From: JAWLCA01 sp041687395
GTDB lineage: Bacteria > Pseudomonadota > Alphaproteobacteria > Rhodobacterales > Rhodobacteraceae
Assembly: GCA_041687395.1 (NCBI GenBank)
Contig: JAWLCA010000005.1
Span: 62,001 to 126,000 of the forward strand
Direction of reading: 5' to 3'
Length of the DNA: 64,000 bases
The notes beneath the pieces are model-generated. The model was not told where the DNA came from. It ran no database searches and was given only the letters and a program-made list of their open reading frames with translations. This document shows, piece after piece, positions 8,703 through 17,966 of the stretch. The position numbers were made by a program, and so were the translations under genes. The first letter of the stretch is position 1. Each line of letters opens with the position of its first letter.

Positions 8703-8732
8703 TGACGTGACGTTCCGTTTACGTCAACGTCA
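8703..8732. promoter_or_regulatory. Palindromic operator upstream of the second merR gene and the beta-oxidation operon
   Basis: TGACGTGACGT (8703-8713) and ACGTCAACGTCA (8721-8732) form an inverted repeat of doubled TGACGT units, with related ACGTCACG at 8687-8694. TTTACG at 8718-8723 and TATGGT at 8743-8748 could be -35 and -10 boxes separated by 19 bp, the overlong spacer typical of MerR-activated promoters. The TTTACGTCAACG core resembles the published LiuR-type consensus as I remember it. Which of the two MerR proteins binds is inference. Confidence 0.6.
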
Positions 8733-8802
8733 TCTCCCCTTGTATGGTCCATGCAAATGCCGATGTCGGGTGCAACGACACCTGACCTAGGGGAATGGAC
8801 CA

Positions 8803-9198
8803 ATGGCCGACAACCTGATGGGCATCCGCGAAATGTGCGATGCCTTCGACGTGACACCGCGCGCCCTGCGCTTCTACGAAAGCAAGGAGCTTCTCTCGCC
8901 AATCCGCGAGGGAACGCGTCGCCTGTTCACCAAGCGCGACCGCGCGCGGCTGAAACTGATCCTGCGCGGCAAGCGCTTCGGCTTCAGCCTGGAAGAAATC
9001 CGCCAACTGCTGGATCTGTATGACGAGGATCCGACGCAGGTGACGCAACTGACCCGCACGACCGAGATCGCGCGCGAGCGGCTGGCCCAGATGGAGTCCC
9101 AGCGCGCCGAACTGGACGAGGCGATCGCGGAACTGAAGGAGCAGCTCGCCTGGGGTGAACAGGTCATTGAGGCGCGCCGCCGCGAGACCGCCGCCTGA
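8803..9198 (+). CDS. MerR-family transcriptional regulator (LiuR/PsrA-like, second of a tandem pair)
   Basis: This 131-residue protein has the MerR DNA-binding domain (LMGIREMCDAFDVTPRALRFYESKELL, FTKRDRARLKLILRGKRFGFSLEEIRQLL) and a coiled-coil tail (RLAQMESQRAELDEAIAELKEQLAW). It lacks metal-binding cysteines. It is the first gene of a unit with acyl-CoA dehydrogenase (38 bp downstream), GST, thiolase and the FadJ-like enzyme, so control of fatty-acid or branched acyl-CoA breakdown, sensing an acyl-CoA, is the likely role. The palindromic site at 8703-8732 implies autoregulation. Confidence 0.92.
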   Translation: MADNLMGIREMCDAFDVTPRALRFYESKELLSPIREGTRRLFTKRDRARLKLILRGKRFGFSLEEIRQLLDLYDEDPTQVTQLTRTTEIARERLAQMESQRAELDEAIAELKEQLAWGEQVIEARRRETAA

Positions 9199-9235
9199 GA
9201 CCCGACCATCCCGACCCAACCGACCGGAGAAACCG

Positions 9236-11014
9236 ATGCCAAGCTACACCGCGCCCACCGCCGACATGCAGTTCGTCCTGCACGATCTGTTGGGGGTGAC
9301 CGAAACCGGTATCCCCGGCTACGACGAGTTGGAGCGGGACTTCACCGGTGCGATACTTGAAGAGGCAGGGCGCATCGCGACTGAGGTTCTCGCGCCGCTG
9401 AATCGCGTGGGCGACCAGCAGGGCTGCCGGTTGGAAAACGGTGTCGTCTACACGCCAAAGGGGTTCGACAAGGCCATGACCGCCATGCGCGAGGGCGGCT
9501 GGACCGCGCTTGACGTGGCAGAGGAGTACGGCGGCCAGGGTTTGCCTTACCTGATGCACACGGCGGTGAACGAGGCCTTCGTGTCTGCCAACATGGCCTT
9601 CAACATGTATCAGGGCCTGACCCACGGCGCCTACTCCGCGATCCTGAACCACGGGACCGAGGCGCAGAAGCAGACCTTGCTCCCGAAGCTTGCCACCTGC
9701 GAATGGACCGGCACGATGAACCTGACCGAGCCGCATTGCGGCACCGATCTGGGAATGCTGCGCACCAGGGCCGAACCGCAGGACGACGGCAGCTTCCGGG
9801 TCACCGGGCAGAAGATCTTCATCTCGGCCGGCGATCACGACCTGGCCGAAAACATCGTGCACCTGGTGCTGGCAAAGGCGCCGGGCGGCGGCGAGGGGAC
9901 CAAGGGCATCTCGCTGTTCATCGTACCGAAGTTTGTGCTCAACGACGACGGCTCGCTCGGTGCCCGCAACGCCGTCTCCTGCGGCAAGCTGGAAGAGAAG
10001 ATGGGCATCCACGGCAACGCCACCTGCGTGATGAACTTCGACGGCGCGACCGGCTGGCTGCTGGGCGACCTGCACAAGGGCATGCGGGCGATGTTCACGA
10101 TGATGAACGAGGCCCGCCTGGGCGTCGGCCTGCAAGGCTACGCCCAGGCAGAGGTTGCCTATCAGAACGCGGCTCTCTACTCCCGCGACAGGCTGCAGGG
10201 CCGCGACATCACCGGCGCGCAGAACCCGGATGGCCCCGCCGACCCGATCATCGTGCACCCTGACGTGCGCCGGAACCTGATGGACCAGAAAAGCTTTGTC
10301 GAAGGGGCGCGCGCCTTCACCTTCTGGGGGGCACATCTGATCGACCGCGCGCACCGGATGGGCGACAAGAACGCCGACGGCCTGATCAGCCTGTTGACCC
10401 CGATCATCAAGGGCTTCCTGACCGACCGGGGCTTCGACATGACCGTGCAGGCCCAGCAGATCTACGGCGGCCACGGCTACATCGAGGAATGGGGCATGTC
10501 CCAATTCGCCCGCGACGCACGGATCGCCATGATCTACGAGGGCGCGAACGGCATCCAGGCGCTCGATCTCGTCGGTCGCAAGCTCGCAGCCGAAGGCGGC
10601 AAGCCGATCATGGGCTTCTTCGAGACGGTCAAGGGCTTCATCAAGGAGCATGAGGGCGACGCGGCGCTGAAGGCCGGTTTCCTCGACCCGCTGAAAAAGG
10701 CGTCGAAGGATCTGCAGGCGGCGGCGGTGTTTTTCATGCAGACCGGCATGAAGACCCCGCAGGCCGCGCTGGCCGGATCGAACGACTTCCTGCACCTCTT
10801 CGGTCACGTCTGCCTTGGCTACATGTGGGCCCGGATGGCGGTGGCTGCGCAGGCCGCGCTGGACGCCGGCACCGACAACCCCGATTTCTATCGCACCAAA
10901 CTTGCCACCGGGCGCTACTACATGGCCCGCCAGCTGCCCGCCACCGCGATGCATCTGGCCCGCATCGAAAGCGGGGCCGAGCCTGTGATGGCGTTGGAGG
11001 CGGCATCCTTCTAG
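9236..11014 (+). CDS. Acyl-CoA dehydrogenase, long form with extra C-terminal domain
   Basis: This FAD enzyme makes the trans-2-enoyl-CoA in the first step of acyl-CoA oxidation. At 592 residues it belongs to the long subgroup that also contains DmdC (3-methylmercaptopropionyl-CoA dehydrogenase), so either fatty acids or a DMSP-derived substrate is possible. Seen: N-terminal alpha domain, TEPHCGTDLGMLRTRA and GQKIFISAGDHD in the beta domain, QIYGGHGYIEEWGMSQFARDARI, and catalytic glutamate in MIYEGANGIQALDL near residue 440, followed by the subgroup's extra helical domain. The ATG at 9236 follows GGAGAAACCG. The thiolase and FadJ downstream favour general fatty-acid oxidation. Confidence 0.94.
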   Translation: MPSYTAPTADMQFVLHDLLGVTETGIPGYDELERDFTGAILEEAGRIATEVLAPLNRVGDQQGCRLENGVVYTPKGFDKAMTAMREGGWTALDVAEEYGGQGLPYLMHTAVNEAFVSANMAFNMYQGLTHGAYSAILNHGTEAQKQTLLPKLATCEWTGTMNLTEPHCGTDLGMLRTRAEPQDDGSFRVTGQKIFISAGDHDLAENIVHLVLAKAPGGGEGTKGISLFIVPKFVLNDDGSLGARNAVSCGKLEEKMGIHGNATCVMNFDGATGWLLGDLHKGMRAMFTMMNEARLGVGLQGYAQAEVAYQNAALYSRDRLQGRDITGAQNPDGPADPIIVHPDVRRNLMDQKSFVEGARAFTFWGAHLIDRAHRMGDKNADGLISLLTPIIKGFLTDRGFDMTVQAQQIYGGHGYIEEWGMSQFARDARIAMIYEGANGIQALDLVGRKLAAEGGKPIMGFFETVKGFIKEHEGDAALKAGFLDPLKKASKDLQAAAVFFMQTGMKTPQAALAGSNDFLHLFGHVCLGYMWARMAVAAQAALDAGTDNPDFYRTKLATGRYYMARQLPATAMHLARIESGAEPVMALEAASF

Positions 11015-11043
11015 GCTGCGGACAAACGGCAAGGGGGGGACCG

Positions 11044-11673
11044 ATGACCGCGAAACTGCATTGCTTCGGCGAATCCGGTAACGCCTACAAGGCGGCGCTG
11101 ACGCTGCAACTGGCGGGCGTGGCCTGGGAACCGGTCTATGTCGATTTCTTCAACGGCGCCACGCGGCGGCCGGAATTCCTGGCGCTGAACCCGATGGGCG
11201 AGGTGCCGGTTCTGGCCTGGGACGGCCGCGTGCTGACCCAGTCCGGCGCGATCCAGATGCTGGTGGCAGAGGTGACGGGGAAGTATCTCGGGCCGGACGT
11301 GCACGAAACCCGCCGCTGGCTGTTCTGGGACAATCACAAGATGTCGTCCCAGGCCGGGACGCTGCGTTTCCTGACCAACTTCGTGCCTGAGGACAAACGC
11401 CCCGACCCCGCCGTGCTGAGCTGGCTTTCCGCCCGCTTCCGTCCTGCGCTCAAGGTGCTGGAGGGAACGCTCGCCACCCGCGACTGGCTGACCGGGAACG
11501 AACCCACCATCGCCGATTTCGCCTGCTGCGGCTACCTGTTCTACCCCGAACCCTTCGGCTTCGACCGGACAGACTGGCCCCATATCGACCGCTGGCTGGG
11601 GCAGATCAGCGCCCTGCCCGGCTGGAAACACCCCTATGAACTGATGCCCGGCAACCCCTCCGACCGGGCCTGA
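11044..11673 (+). CDS. Glutathione S-transferase family protein
   Basis: This 209-residue protein has a thioredoxin-like N-terminal domain (KLHCFGESGNAYKAALTLQLAG, NPMGEVPVL with the cis-proline, and LTQSGAIQMLVAE for the glutathione gamma-glutamyl site) and an all-helical C-terminal domain ending GWKHPYELMPG. It conjugates or binds glutathione; the substrate is unknown. Its place between an acyl-CoA dehydrogenase and a thiolase (10 bp to the thiolase) suggests it is co-expressed with beta-oxidation, perhaps handling reactive enals. Confidence 0.9.
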   Translation: MTAKLHCFGESGNAYKAALTLQLAGVAWEPVYVDFFNGATRRPEFLALNPMGEVPVLAWDGRVLTQSGAIQMLVAEVTGKYLGPDVHETRRWLFWDNHKMSSQAGTLRFLTNFVPEDKRPDPAVLSWLSARFRPALKVLEGTLATRDWLTGNEPTIADFACCGYLFYPEPFGFDRTDWPHIDRWLGQISALPGWKHPYELMPGNPSDRA

Positions 11674-11682
11674 GGAGAACCG

Positions 11683-12894
<1,212 letters not shown>

Positions 12895-12897
12895 GCT

Positions 12898-15099
12898 ATG
12901 ACCGAATTCCACTACGCCACCGACGCCGACGGCATTGCCACCATCACCTGGGACGTGCCCGGAAAATCCATGAACGTCATGTCGATGGAGGGCTTTCGCG
13001 AGCTTGACGCCCATATCGACACGGCCCTTGCCGACGACGCCGTGAAGGGCGTCATCATCACCTCCGCCAAGAAGGATTTCGCCGGCGGCATGGACCTGAA
13101 CGTGATCGCGCGCATGCGCGACGACGCGGGCGACGACCCGGCCAAGGGCCTGTTCGACGGGATCATGTCGATCCACGCCATCCTGCGAAAGATCGAACGC
13201 GCGGGCATGGACCCCAAGACGCTGAAAGGGGCCAAGCCCATCGTCGCTGCGCTCCCCGGCACTGCGGCAGGGATCGGGCTGGAAATCCCGCTCGCCTGCC
13301 ACCGCATCATCGCCGCCGACAACCCCAGGGCCCGCATCGGCCTGCCCGAGATCATGGTCGGCATCTTCCCCGGCGCGGGCGGCACCACGCGGCTTTCGCG
13401 CAAGCTGGGCGCGATGGCCGCGGCCCCCTTCCTGCTGGAAGGTCGGATGCAGGAACCGAGGAAGATGAAGGCCGCCGGCGTCATCGACGAGGTCGTGCCC
13501 GCCGAAGACCTGCTGACCCGCGCCAGGGAATGGGTGCTCTCGGCCAAGGACGCCGACCTCGTGAAGCCGTGGGACGCCAAGGGCTACAAGATGCCCGGCG
13601 GTGCCCCCTATCACCCGGCGGGCTTCATGACCTTTGTCGGCGCCTCCGCCATGGTCAACGGCAAGACGATGGGCGTCTATCCGGCCGCCAAGGCGCTGCT
13701 GTCTGCGGTCTACGAGGGGTCGCTCGTCCCCTTCGACACCGCCCTGAAGATCGAGGCGCGGTGGTTCGTCAACGTGCTTATGAACCCCTCGTCCTCTGCC
13801 ATGATCCGCAGCCTGTTCCTGAACAAGGAGGCGCTGGAAAAGGGCGCGAACCGCCCCGAAGGCCCCGATCAGAAGGTCGCGAAGCTGGGCGTGATCGGCG
13901 CGGGCATGATGGGCGCGGGCATCGCCTATGTCGCCGGCAATGCGGGGATCGAGGTGGTGCTGATCGACGCCGAACAAGCCTCTGCCGACAAGGGCAAGGC
14001 GTATTCCGAGGGCATCCTCGACAAAGGCATCCAGCGGCGGAAAGTCACCGAAGAGAAGAAGGCCGAGGTGCTGGCCCGCATCACCCCCACCACCGACTAC
14101 GCCGCGCTGAATGGCTGCGATCTGGTCGTGGAAGCCGTGTTCGAGGATCCGAAGGTCAAGGCCCAGGTCTTTGCCAGGATCGAGGCCGAGATGGGCGACG
14201 ACTACATCCTTGCCACCAACACCTCCACCCTGCCGATCAGCGATCTGGCAAAGTCCAGCGCACGCCCGGACCAGTTCATCGGCATCCACTTCTTCAGCCC
14301 GGTCGACAAGATGCTGCTGGTGGAAATCATCCGGGGCAAGGAAACCGGCGACCGCGCCGTGGCCAAGGCGTTGGATTTCGTGCGCCAGATCCGCAAGACG
14401 CCCATCGTGGTGAACGACGCGCGCTTCTTCTACGCCAACCGCTGCATCCTACCCTACCTGAACGAGGGGATCCGGATGGTGGCCGAGGGCGTGAACCCCG
14501 TGCTGATCGAAAACGCGGCAAAGCTGGTCGGCATGCCGCTGGGGCCGCTGCAACTGGTCGATGAGACATCGCTCGACCTCGGCGCCAAGATCGCCAAGGC
14601 GACGAAAGCCGCGATGGGCGACGCCTATCCCGATGGGGCGGTGGACGAAATCATCTTCTGGATGGTCGATCAGGGCCGACTGGGCCGCAAGTCCAAGGCC
14701 GGGTTCTACGCCTACGGCGACGACGGGAAGCGGCAGGGCATCTGGCCGGGCCTGTCAGACCGCTTCCCCCAGGCCAAGGATCAGCCCGAGCTGACCGAGG
14801 TCCAGCACCGCCTTCTGTTCGTTCAGGCGCTGGAGGCCGTGCGCGCGCTGGAGGCGGGCGTCCTGACCGACATCCGCGAAGGCGACGTGGGCGCGATCCT
14901 CGGCTGGGGCTTTGCGCCGTGGTCGGGCGGGCCGTTCGGCTGGCTTGACATCCTCGGTGCCGCCCGCGCGGTGGAACTGGCCGACGCGCTGGCCGCAAAA
15001 CACGGCGACCGCTTCGCCCCGCCGCAACTGCTGCGCGACATGGCCGCAAAGGGCGACAGCTTCTACGGCCGCCCAGGCCAGCCCGCGAAAGCCGCCTGA
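12898..15099 (+). CDS. fadJ: Fused enoyl-CoA hydratase / 3-hydroxyacyl-CoA dehydrogenase (FadJ/FadB-like)
   Basis: This 733-residue protein catalyses the two middle steps of beta-oxidation. Residues 1-300 form a crotonase domain with the oxyanion-hole sequence AGGMDLNVI and the two catalytic glutamates in LEIPLACHRI and GLPEIMVGIFPGAGG. Residues 325-500 form the NAD domain (LGVIGAGMMGAGIAYVAG, then the catalytic histidine in FIGIHFFSPVDKMLLVEII). Two C-terminal dehydrogenase domains follow (NRCILPYLNEGIRMVAEGV; GFYAYGDDGKR; WGFAPWSGGP). It has the usual length and closes the operon, followed by a strong hairpin at 15106-15128. I use fadJ for the domain order; fadB would be equally defensible. 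Confidence 0.94.
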   Translation: MTEFHYATDADGIATITWDVPGKSMNVMSMEGFRELDAHIDTALADDAVKGVIITSAKKDFAGGMDLNVIARMRDDAGDDPAKGLFDGIMSIHAILRKIERAGMDPKTLKGAKPIVAALPGTAAGIGLEIPLACHRIIAADNPRARIGLPEIMVGIFPGAGGTTRLSRKLGAMAAAPFLLEGRMQEPRKMKAAGVIDEVVPAEDLLTRAREWVLSAKDADLVKPWDAKGYKMPGGAPYHPAGFMTFVGASAMVNGKTMGVYPAAKALLSAVYEGSLVPFDTALKIEARWFVNVLMNPSSSAMIRSLFLNKEALEKGANRPEGPDQKVAKLGVIGAGMMGAGIAYVAGNAGIEVVLIDAEQASADKGKAYSEGILDKGIQRRKVTEEKKAEVLARITPTTDYAALNGCDLVVEAVFEDPKVKAQVFARIEAEMGDDYILATNTSTLPISDLAKSSARPDQFIGIHFFSPVDKMLLVEIIRGKETGDRAVAKALDFVRQIRKTPIVVNDARFFYANRCILPYLNEGIRMVAEGVNPVLIENAAKLVGMPLGPLQLVDETSLDLGAKIAKATKAAMGDAYPDGAVDEIIFWMVDQGRLGRKSKAGFYAYGDDGKRQGIWPGLSDRFPQAKDQPELTEVQHRLLFVQALEAVRALEAGVLTDIREGDVGAILGWGFAPWSGGPFGWLDILGAARAVELADALAAKHGDRFAPPQLLRDMAAKGDSFYGRPGQPAKAA

Positions 15100-15105
15100 C
15101 AGCTT

Positions 15106-15128
15106 GGGGGCCGGCCCCGCCGGCCCCC
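15106..15128 (+). terminator. GC-rich hairpin after the beta-oxidation operon
   Basis: GGGGGCCGG (15106-15114) and CCGGCCCCC (15120-15128) form a 9-bp perfect stem with a CCCCG loop, 6 bp past the fadJ stop. There is no T-tract, so it is a probable rather than a classic terminator. Confidence 0.6.
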
Positions 15129-15144
15129 AAACCCGCGTGCACAG

Positions 15145-15216
15145 GTTAAGTGCAGGTTAACAAGAAACACGATTTTCTTGAATTTCAATGGGTTGACTTT
15201 TTGTGCACGCGTGCAC
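15145..15216 (+). repeat. 72-bp palindrome-ended intergenic element, copy 1
   Basis: The left end reads GTTAAGTGCAGGTTAACA, with half-site GTGCAGG at 15150. The right end is the perfect palindrome GTGCACGCGTGCAC at 15203-15216, exactly 53 bp further on. An extra CGCGTGCAC sits at 15134-15142, so this copy has a fourth half-site. It lies between the convergent fadJ and EamA genes, with the palindrome 14 bp from the EamA stop. On the minus strand the interior holds a 7-bp CAAGAAA/TTTCTTG stem. Confidence 0.9.
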
Positions 15217-15230
15217 ACCCCTGAAAATCC

Positions 15231-16175
15231 CTACCTCACCCGCAGCGCGATGATCGCCCCCGCCCCCGCGATGGCCGCCATCCCCGCCATCTCCCGCAGC
15301 CCCACGACCTCTCCCCACAGCACAAAGGCCCACAGGACCGCGAACAGCAGCAGCGCATATTCAAAGATCGCCACATAGCTCGCCTCGGCCAGCTGGTACC
15401 CCCGGATCACCAGCCCGACGCCAACGATCGACCCCACCGCCTGCACCGCCGTCCAGAACAGAAAGCTGCCCGTCGGCGCGACCCAGCCGCGCGTCAGAAA
15501 CCCCGCCGCCCCGTCCGGCACCACCGCCGGCCAGACCGTCAGCGCGGCTAGCCCGAGGATCCCCCAGATCCCCATGAACAGGAAAAAGCCCGAGGTCAGC
15601 GTGACCGCCGATTCCCCCTGACACCACCGCCGCGTCGCGATGTTGCCTACCGCATAGAAGAACCCCGCCAGCACCGGCACCAGCGTCATCCCCGAAATCC
15701 GCGCCGGATCGAACCCGATCACCAGCAGGATCCCCGCGAACCCCACCGCCACCGCCCCGATCCGCGCCGGCCCGATCCGCTCGCCATAGACCAGCGCCGA
15801 GATCAGCAGCACGAAGATCGGCGCCGTGAACAACCCCGCCACCACCTGCCCGATCGGCAGGAACGCCAGCGCCGCGAAATACAGCACCATCGCGGCCGAG
15901 TTGAACAGGCTCCGCGCCGCCACCCGCCCGGGCCTGAGCGGCCGGAACCGCTGCCCCAGCCAGACCGCCGCCAGCGCCAGGATCGGCAGCCCCATCAGCG
16001 TGCGGATCAGATGGAACTGCCAAAGTCCTGTGTCGGCCGCTATCACCCGGACATAGTTGTCGGTGAACCCCAGCGTCGCCATCGCCAGCAGCACGCAGCC
16101 CGCCGCCGCCACCACGCGGTTGCCCTGGTCCGTCGGAGCAGTCTGCTCAACCTGCGATGCGGGGATTTCTGTCAT
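15231..16175 (-). CDS. DMT-superfamily transporter (EamA domains)
   Basis: This 314-residue protein has about ten membrane segments in two EamA repeats (first helix AAAGCVLLAMATLGFTDNYVRVI; second repeat from LVPVLAGFFYAVGNIATRRW). Members export amino acids, purines or other metabolites; nothing here fixes the substrate. I place the start at the ATG at 16175 (MTEIPASQVEQ); the open frame continues upstream, but that part overlaps the divergent acyl-CoA synthetase region and has no family match. The 89-bp gap to that gene must hold both promoters. Element copy 1 lies just past its stop. Confidence 0.88.
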   Translation of the reverse strand: MTEIPASQVEQTAPTDQGNRVVAAAGCVLLAMATLGFTDNYVRVIAADTGLWQFHLIRTLMGLPILALAAVWLGQRFRPLRPGRVAARSLFNSAAMVLYFAALAFLPIGQVVAGLFTAPIFVLLISALVYGERIGPARIGAVAVGFAGILLVIGFDPARISGMTLVPVLAGFFYAVGNIATRRWCQGESAVTLTSGFFLFMGIWGILGLAALTVWPAVVPDGAAGFLTRGWVAPTGSFLFWTAVQAVGSIVGVGLVIRGYQLAEASYVAIFEYALLLFAVLWAFVLWGEVVGLREMAGMAAIAGAGAIIALRVR

Positions 16176-16264
16176 GGGGTCGCTCCCTGTCCGGATTTTC
16201 CTTCCACGGAAGCGGGGCTTCGGCAATAGTCTGTAGTCACCGAAGGACCGAGGGGGAGGCAAGC

Positions 16265-17893
16265 ATGGGTTGGTTGCAGGATGAAACGGGGCTGGGTCGA
16301 AACGCGGCGAACTATGTCCCGCTGACACCGCTGTCGTTTCTGAACCGCGCCGCAGATGTCTTTGCCGACCGAGAGGCGATGGTCTACGCCGCCCGCCGCT
16401 GGACCTATGCCCAGTATCACGGCCGGGTCACCCGCCTCGCCTCGGCACTGGCCTGCATGGGGGTGCAGCCCGGCGACGTTGTGGCGACACTTCTGCCCAA
16501 CATCCCGGCCCAGGCCCAGGCGCATTTCGGCGTGCCCGCCTGCGGCGCGGTGCTCAACACCATCAACACACGCCTCGACGTCGATACGGTGGCCTACATC
16601 CTGGATCACGGCGGTGCGAAGGTGCTTCTGGTCGATACCGCGTTCCTGCCCCTGGCCGAAGCCGCGATTGCGGCGATGGAGGGGACACCCCCGACCATCA
16701 TCGAGGTCGCGGACGCTCCGGCCGGCCACCCCGCCACCGGTCGCCACCCGGAATACGAGGAGGTGCTGGATGCCGTCGATCCCGGCTTCGCCTGGCTGAT
16801 GCCGGAAGACGAGTGGGAGAGCCTTGCACTGAACTATACCTCGGGCACCACCGGGCGGCCAAAGGGCGTGGTCTATCACCACCGCGGCGCCTATCTGAAC
16901 GCGATGGGCACGGCCATCAGCTGGCCATGGGGCATGCATCCGCGCTACCTGACAATCGTGCCGCTGTTTCATTGCAACGGCTGGTGCCACACTTGGGCGA
17001 TGCCAGTGGTCGGCGGCACCGTGATCTGCTGCCGCGACATCACCGCCCGCGCAATCTACGAGGCGATCGCGACCGAGAAGGTCACCCATTTCGGCGGCGC
17101 GCCCATCGTCCTGAACGCGATCATCCACGCGAAGCCCGAAGATCGGCGCCCCTTCGATCATACCGTGCAGGTCTATACCGCAGGCGCTCCCCCCGCCGCG
17201 GCGACGCTGGCCGCGATCGAGCCGCTGGGCTTCAACGTCACGCAGGTCTATGGGCTGACCGAAACCTACGGCCATATTACCGAATGCACCTGGAACGCCG
17301 ACGCGTGGGACGGGTTGCCGCAGGATGAACGCGCGCAGATCAAGGCCCGCACCGGCGTGCTGCAACCGATGGCCGAGGCGGCGACGGTGTTGGATGATCA
17401 TATGCAGCCCATTCCCCGTGACAGCCGGACGCTGGGAGAGATCATGATCCGCGGCAACACCGTGATGAAGGGCTACTACAAGAACCCAGCCGCAACCGCC
17501 GAGGCGTTCAAGGGAGGCTGGTTCCACACCGGCGACATCGCTTTTCAGCACCCCGATGGCTATATCAAGATCGCCGACCGCGTGAAGGACATCATCATCT
17601 CGGGTGGCGAGAATGTCAGTTCCATCGAGGTCGAAGGCGCGTTGATGCACCACCCGGCGGTCCTGCTGGCCGCCGTCGTTGCGAAACCGGACGAGAAATG
17701 GGGAGAGGTGCCCTGCGCCTTCATCGAAGTGAAAGAGGGTCATGCGCCGACCGAGGCCGAATTGATCGCCTTCTGCCGCGAGCGCCTTGCCGGGTTCAAG
17801 ACGCCGAAAGCCGTGGTCTTCTGCGAGTTGCCGAAGACCTCTACCGGCAAGGTGCAGAAGTTCGAGCTGCGCGTCCTCGCCAAATCCCTGTAG
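16265..17893 (+). CDS. Acyl-CoA synthetase (AMP-forming, AMP-binding family)
   Basis: The enzyme activates a carboxylic acid with ATP and CoA through an acyl-adenylate. The 542-residue protein has the P-loop-like YTSGTTGRPKGVVYHHRG, the adenylate motif QVYGLTETYGHITEC, the hinge and ATP region GWFHTGDIAFQHPDGYIKIADRVKDIIISGGENVSS and the catalytic lysine near the end in KTSTGKVQKFEL. It resembles the medium-chain/fatty-acid branch more than acetyl-CoA synthetase, which is longer. The start at 16265 follows GGGGGAGGCAAGC. Together with the beta-oxidation operon 1 kb upstream it could feed acyl-CoAs into that pathway; this is inference. Confidence 0.92.
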   Translation: MGWLQDETGLGRNAANYVPLTPLSFLNRAADVFADREAMVYAARRWTYAQYHGRVTRLASALACMGVQPGDVVATLLPNIPAQAQAHFGVPACGAVLNTINTRLDVDTVAYILDHGGAKVLLVDTAFLPLAEAAIAAMEGTPPTIIEVADAPAGHPATGRHPEYEEVLDAVDPGFAWLMPEDEWESLALNYTSGTTGRPKGVVYHHRGAYLNAMGTAISWPWGMHPRYLTIVPLFHCNGWCHTWAMPVVGGTVICCRDITARAIYEAIATEKVTHFGGAPIVLNAIIHAKPEDRRPFDHTVQVYTAGAPPAAATLAAIEPLGFNVTQVYGLTETYGHITECTWNADAWDGLPQDERAQIKARTGVLQPMAEAATVLDDHMQPIPRDSRTLGEIMIRGNTVMKGYYKNPAATAEAFKGGWFHTGDIAFQHPDGYIKIADRVKDIIISGGENVSSIEVEGALMHHPAVLLAAVVAKPDEKWGEVPCAFIEVKEGHAPTEAELIAFCRERLAGFKTPKAVVFCELPKTSTGKVQKFELRVLAKSL

Positions 17894-17966
17894 CGCGTCG
17901 TTGTAGCCCAGTCGGGGCTCGGCTATCCTGCAGCACGAGGCAGAACAGCATGGGCCCGTCCCGCCG

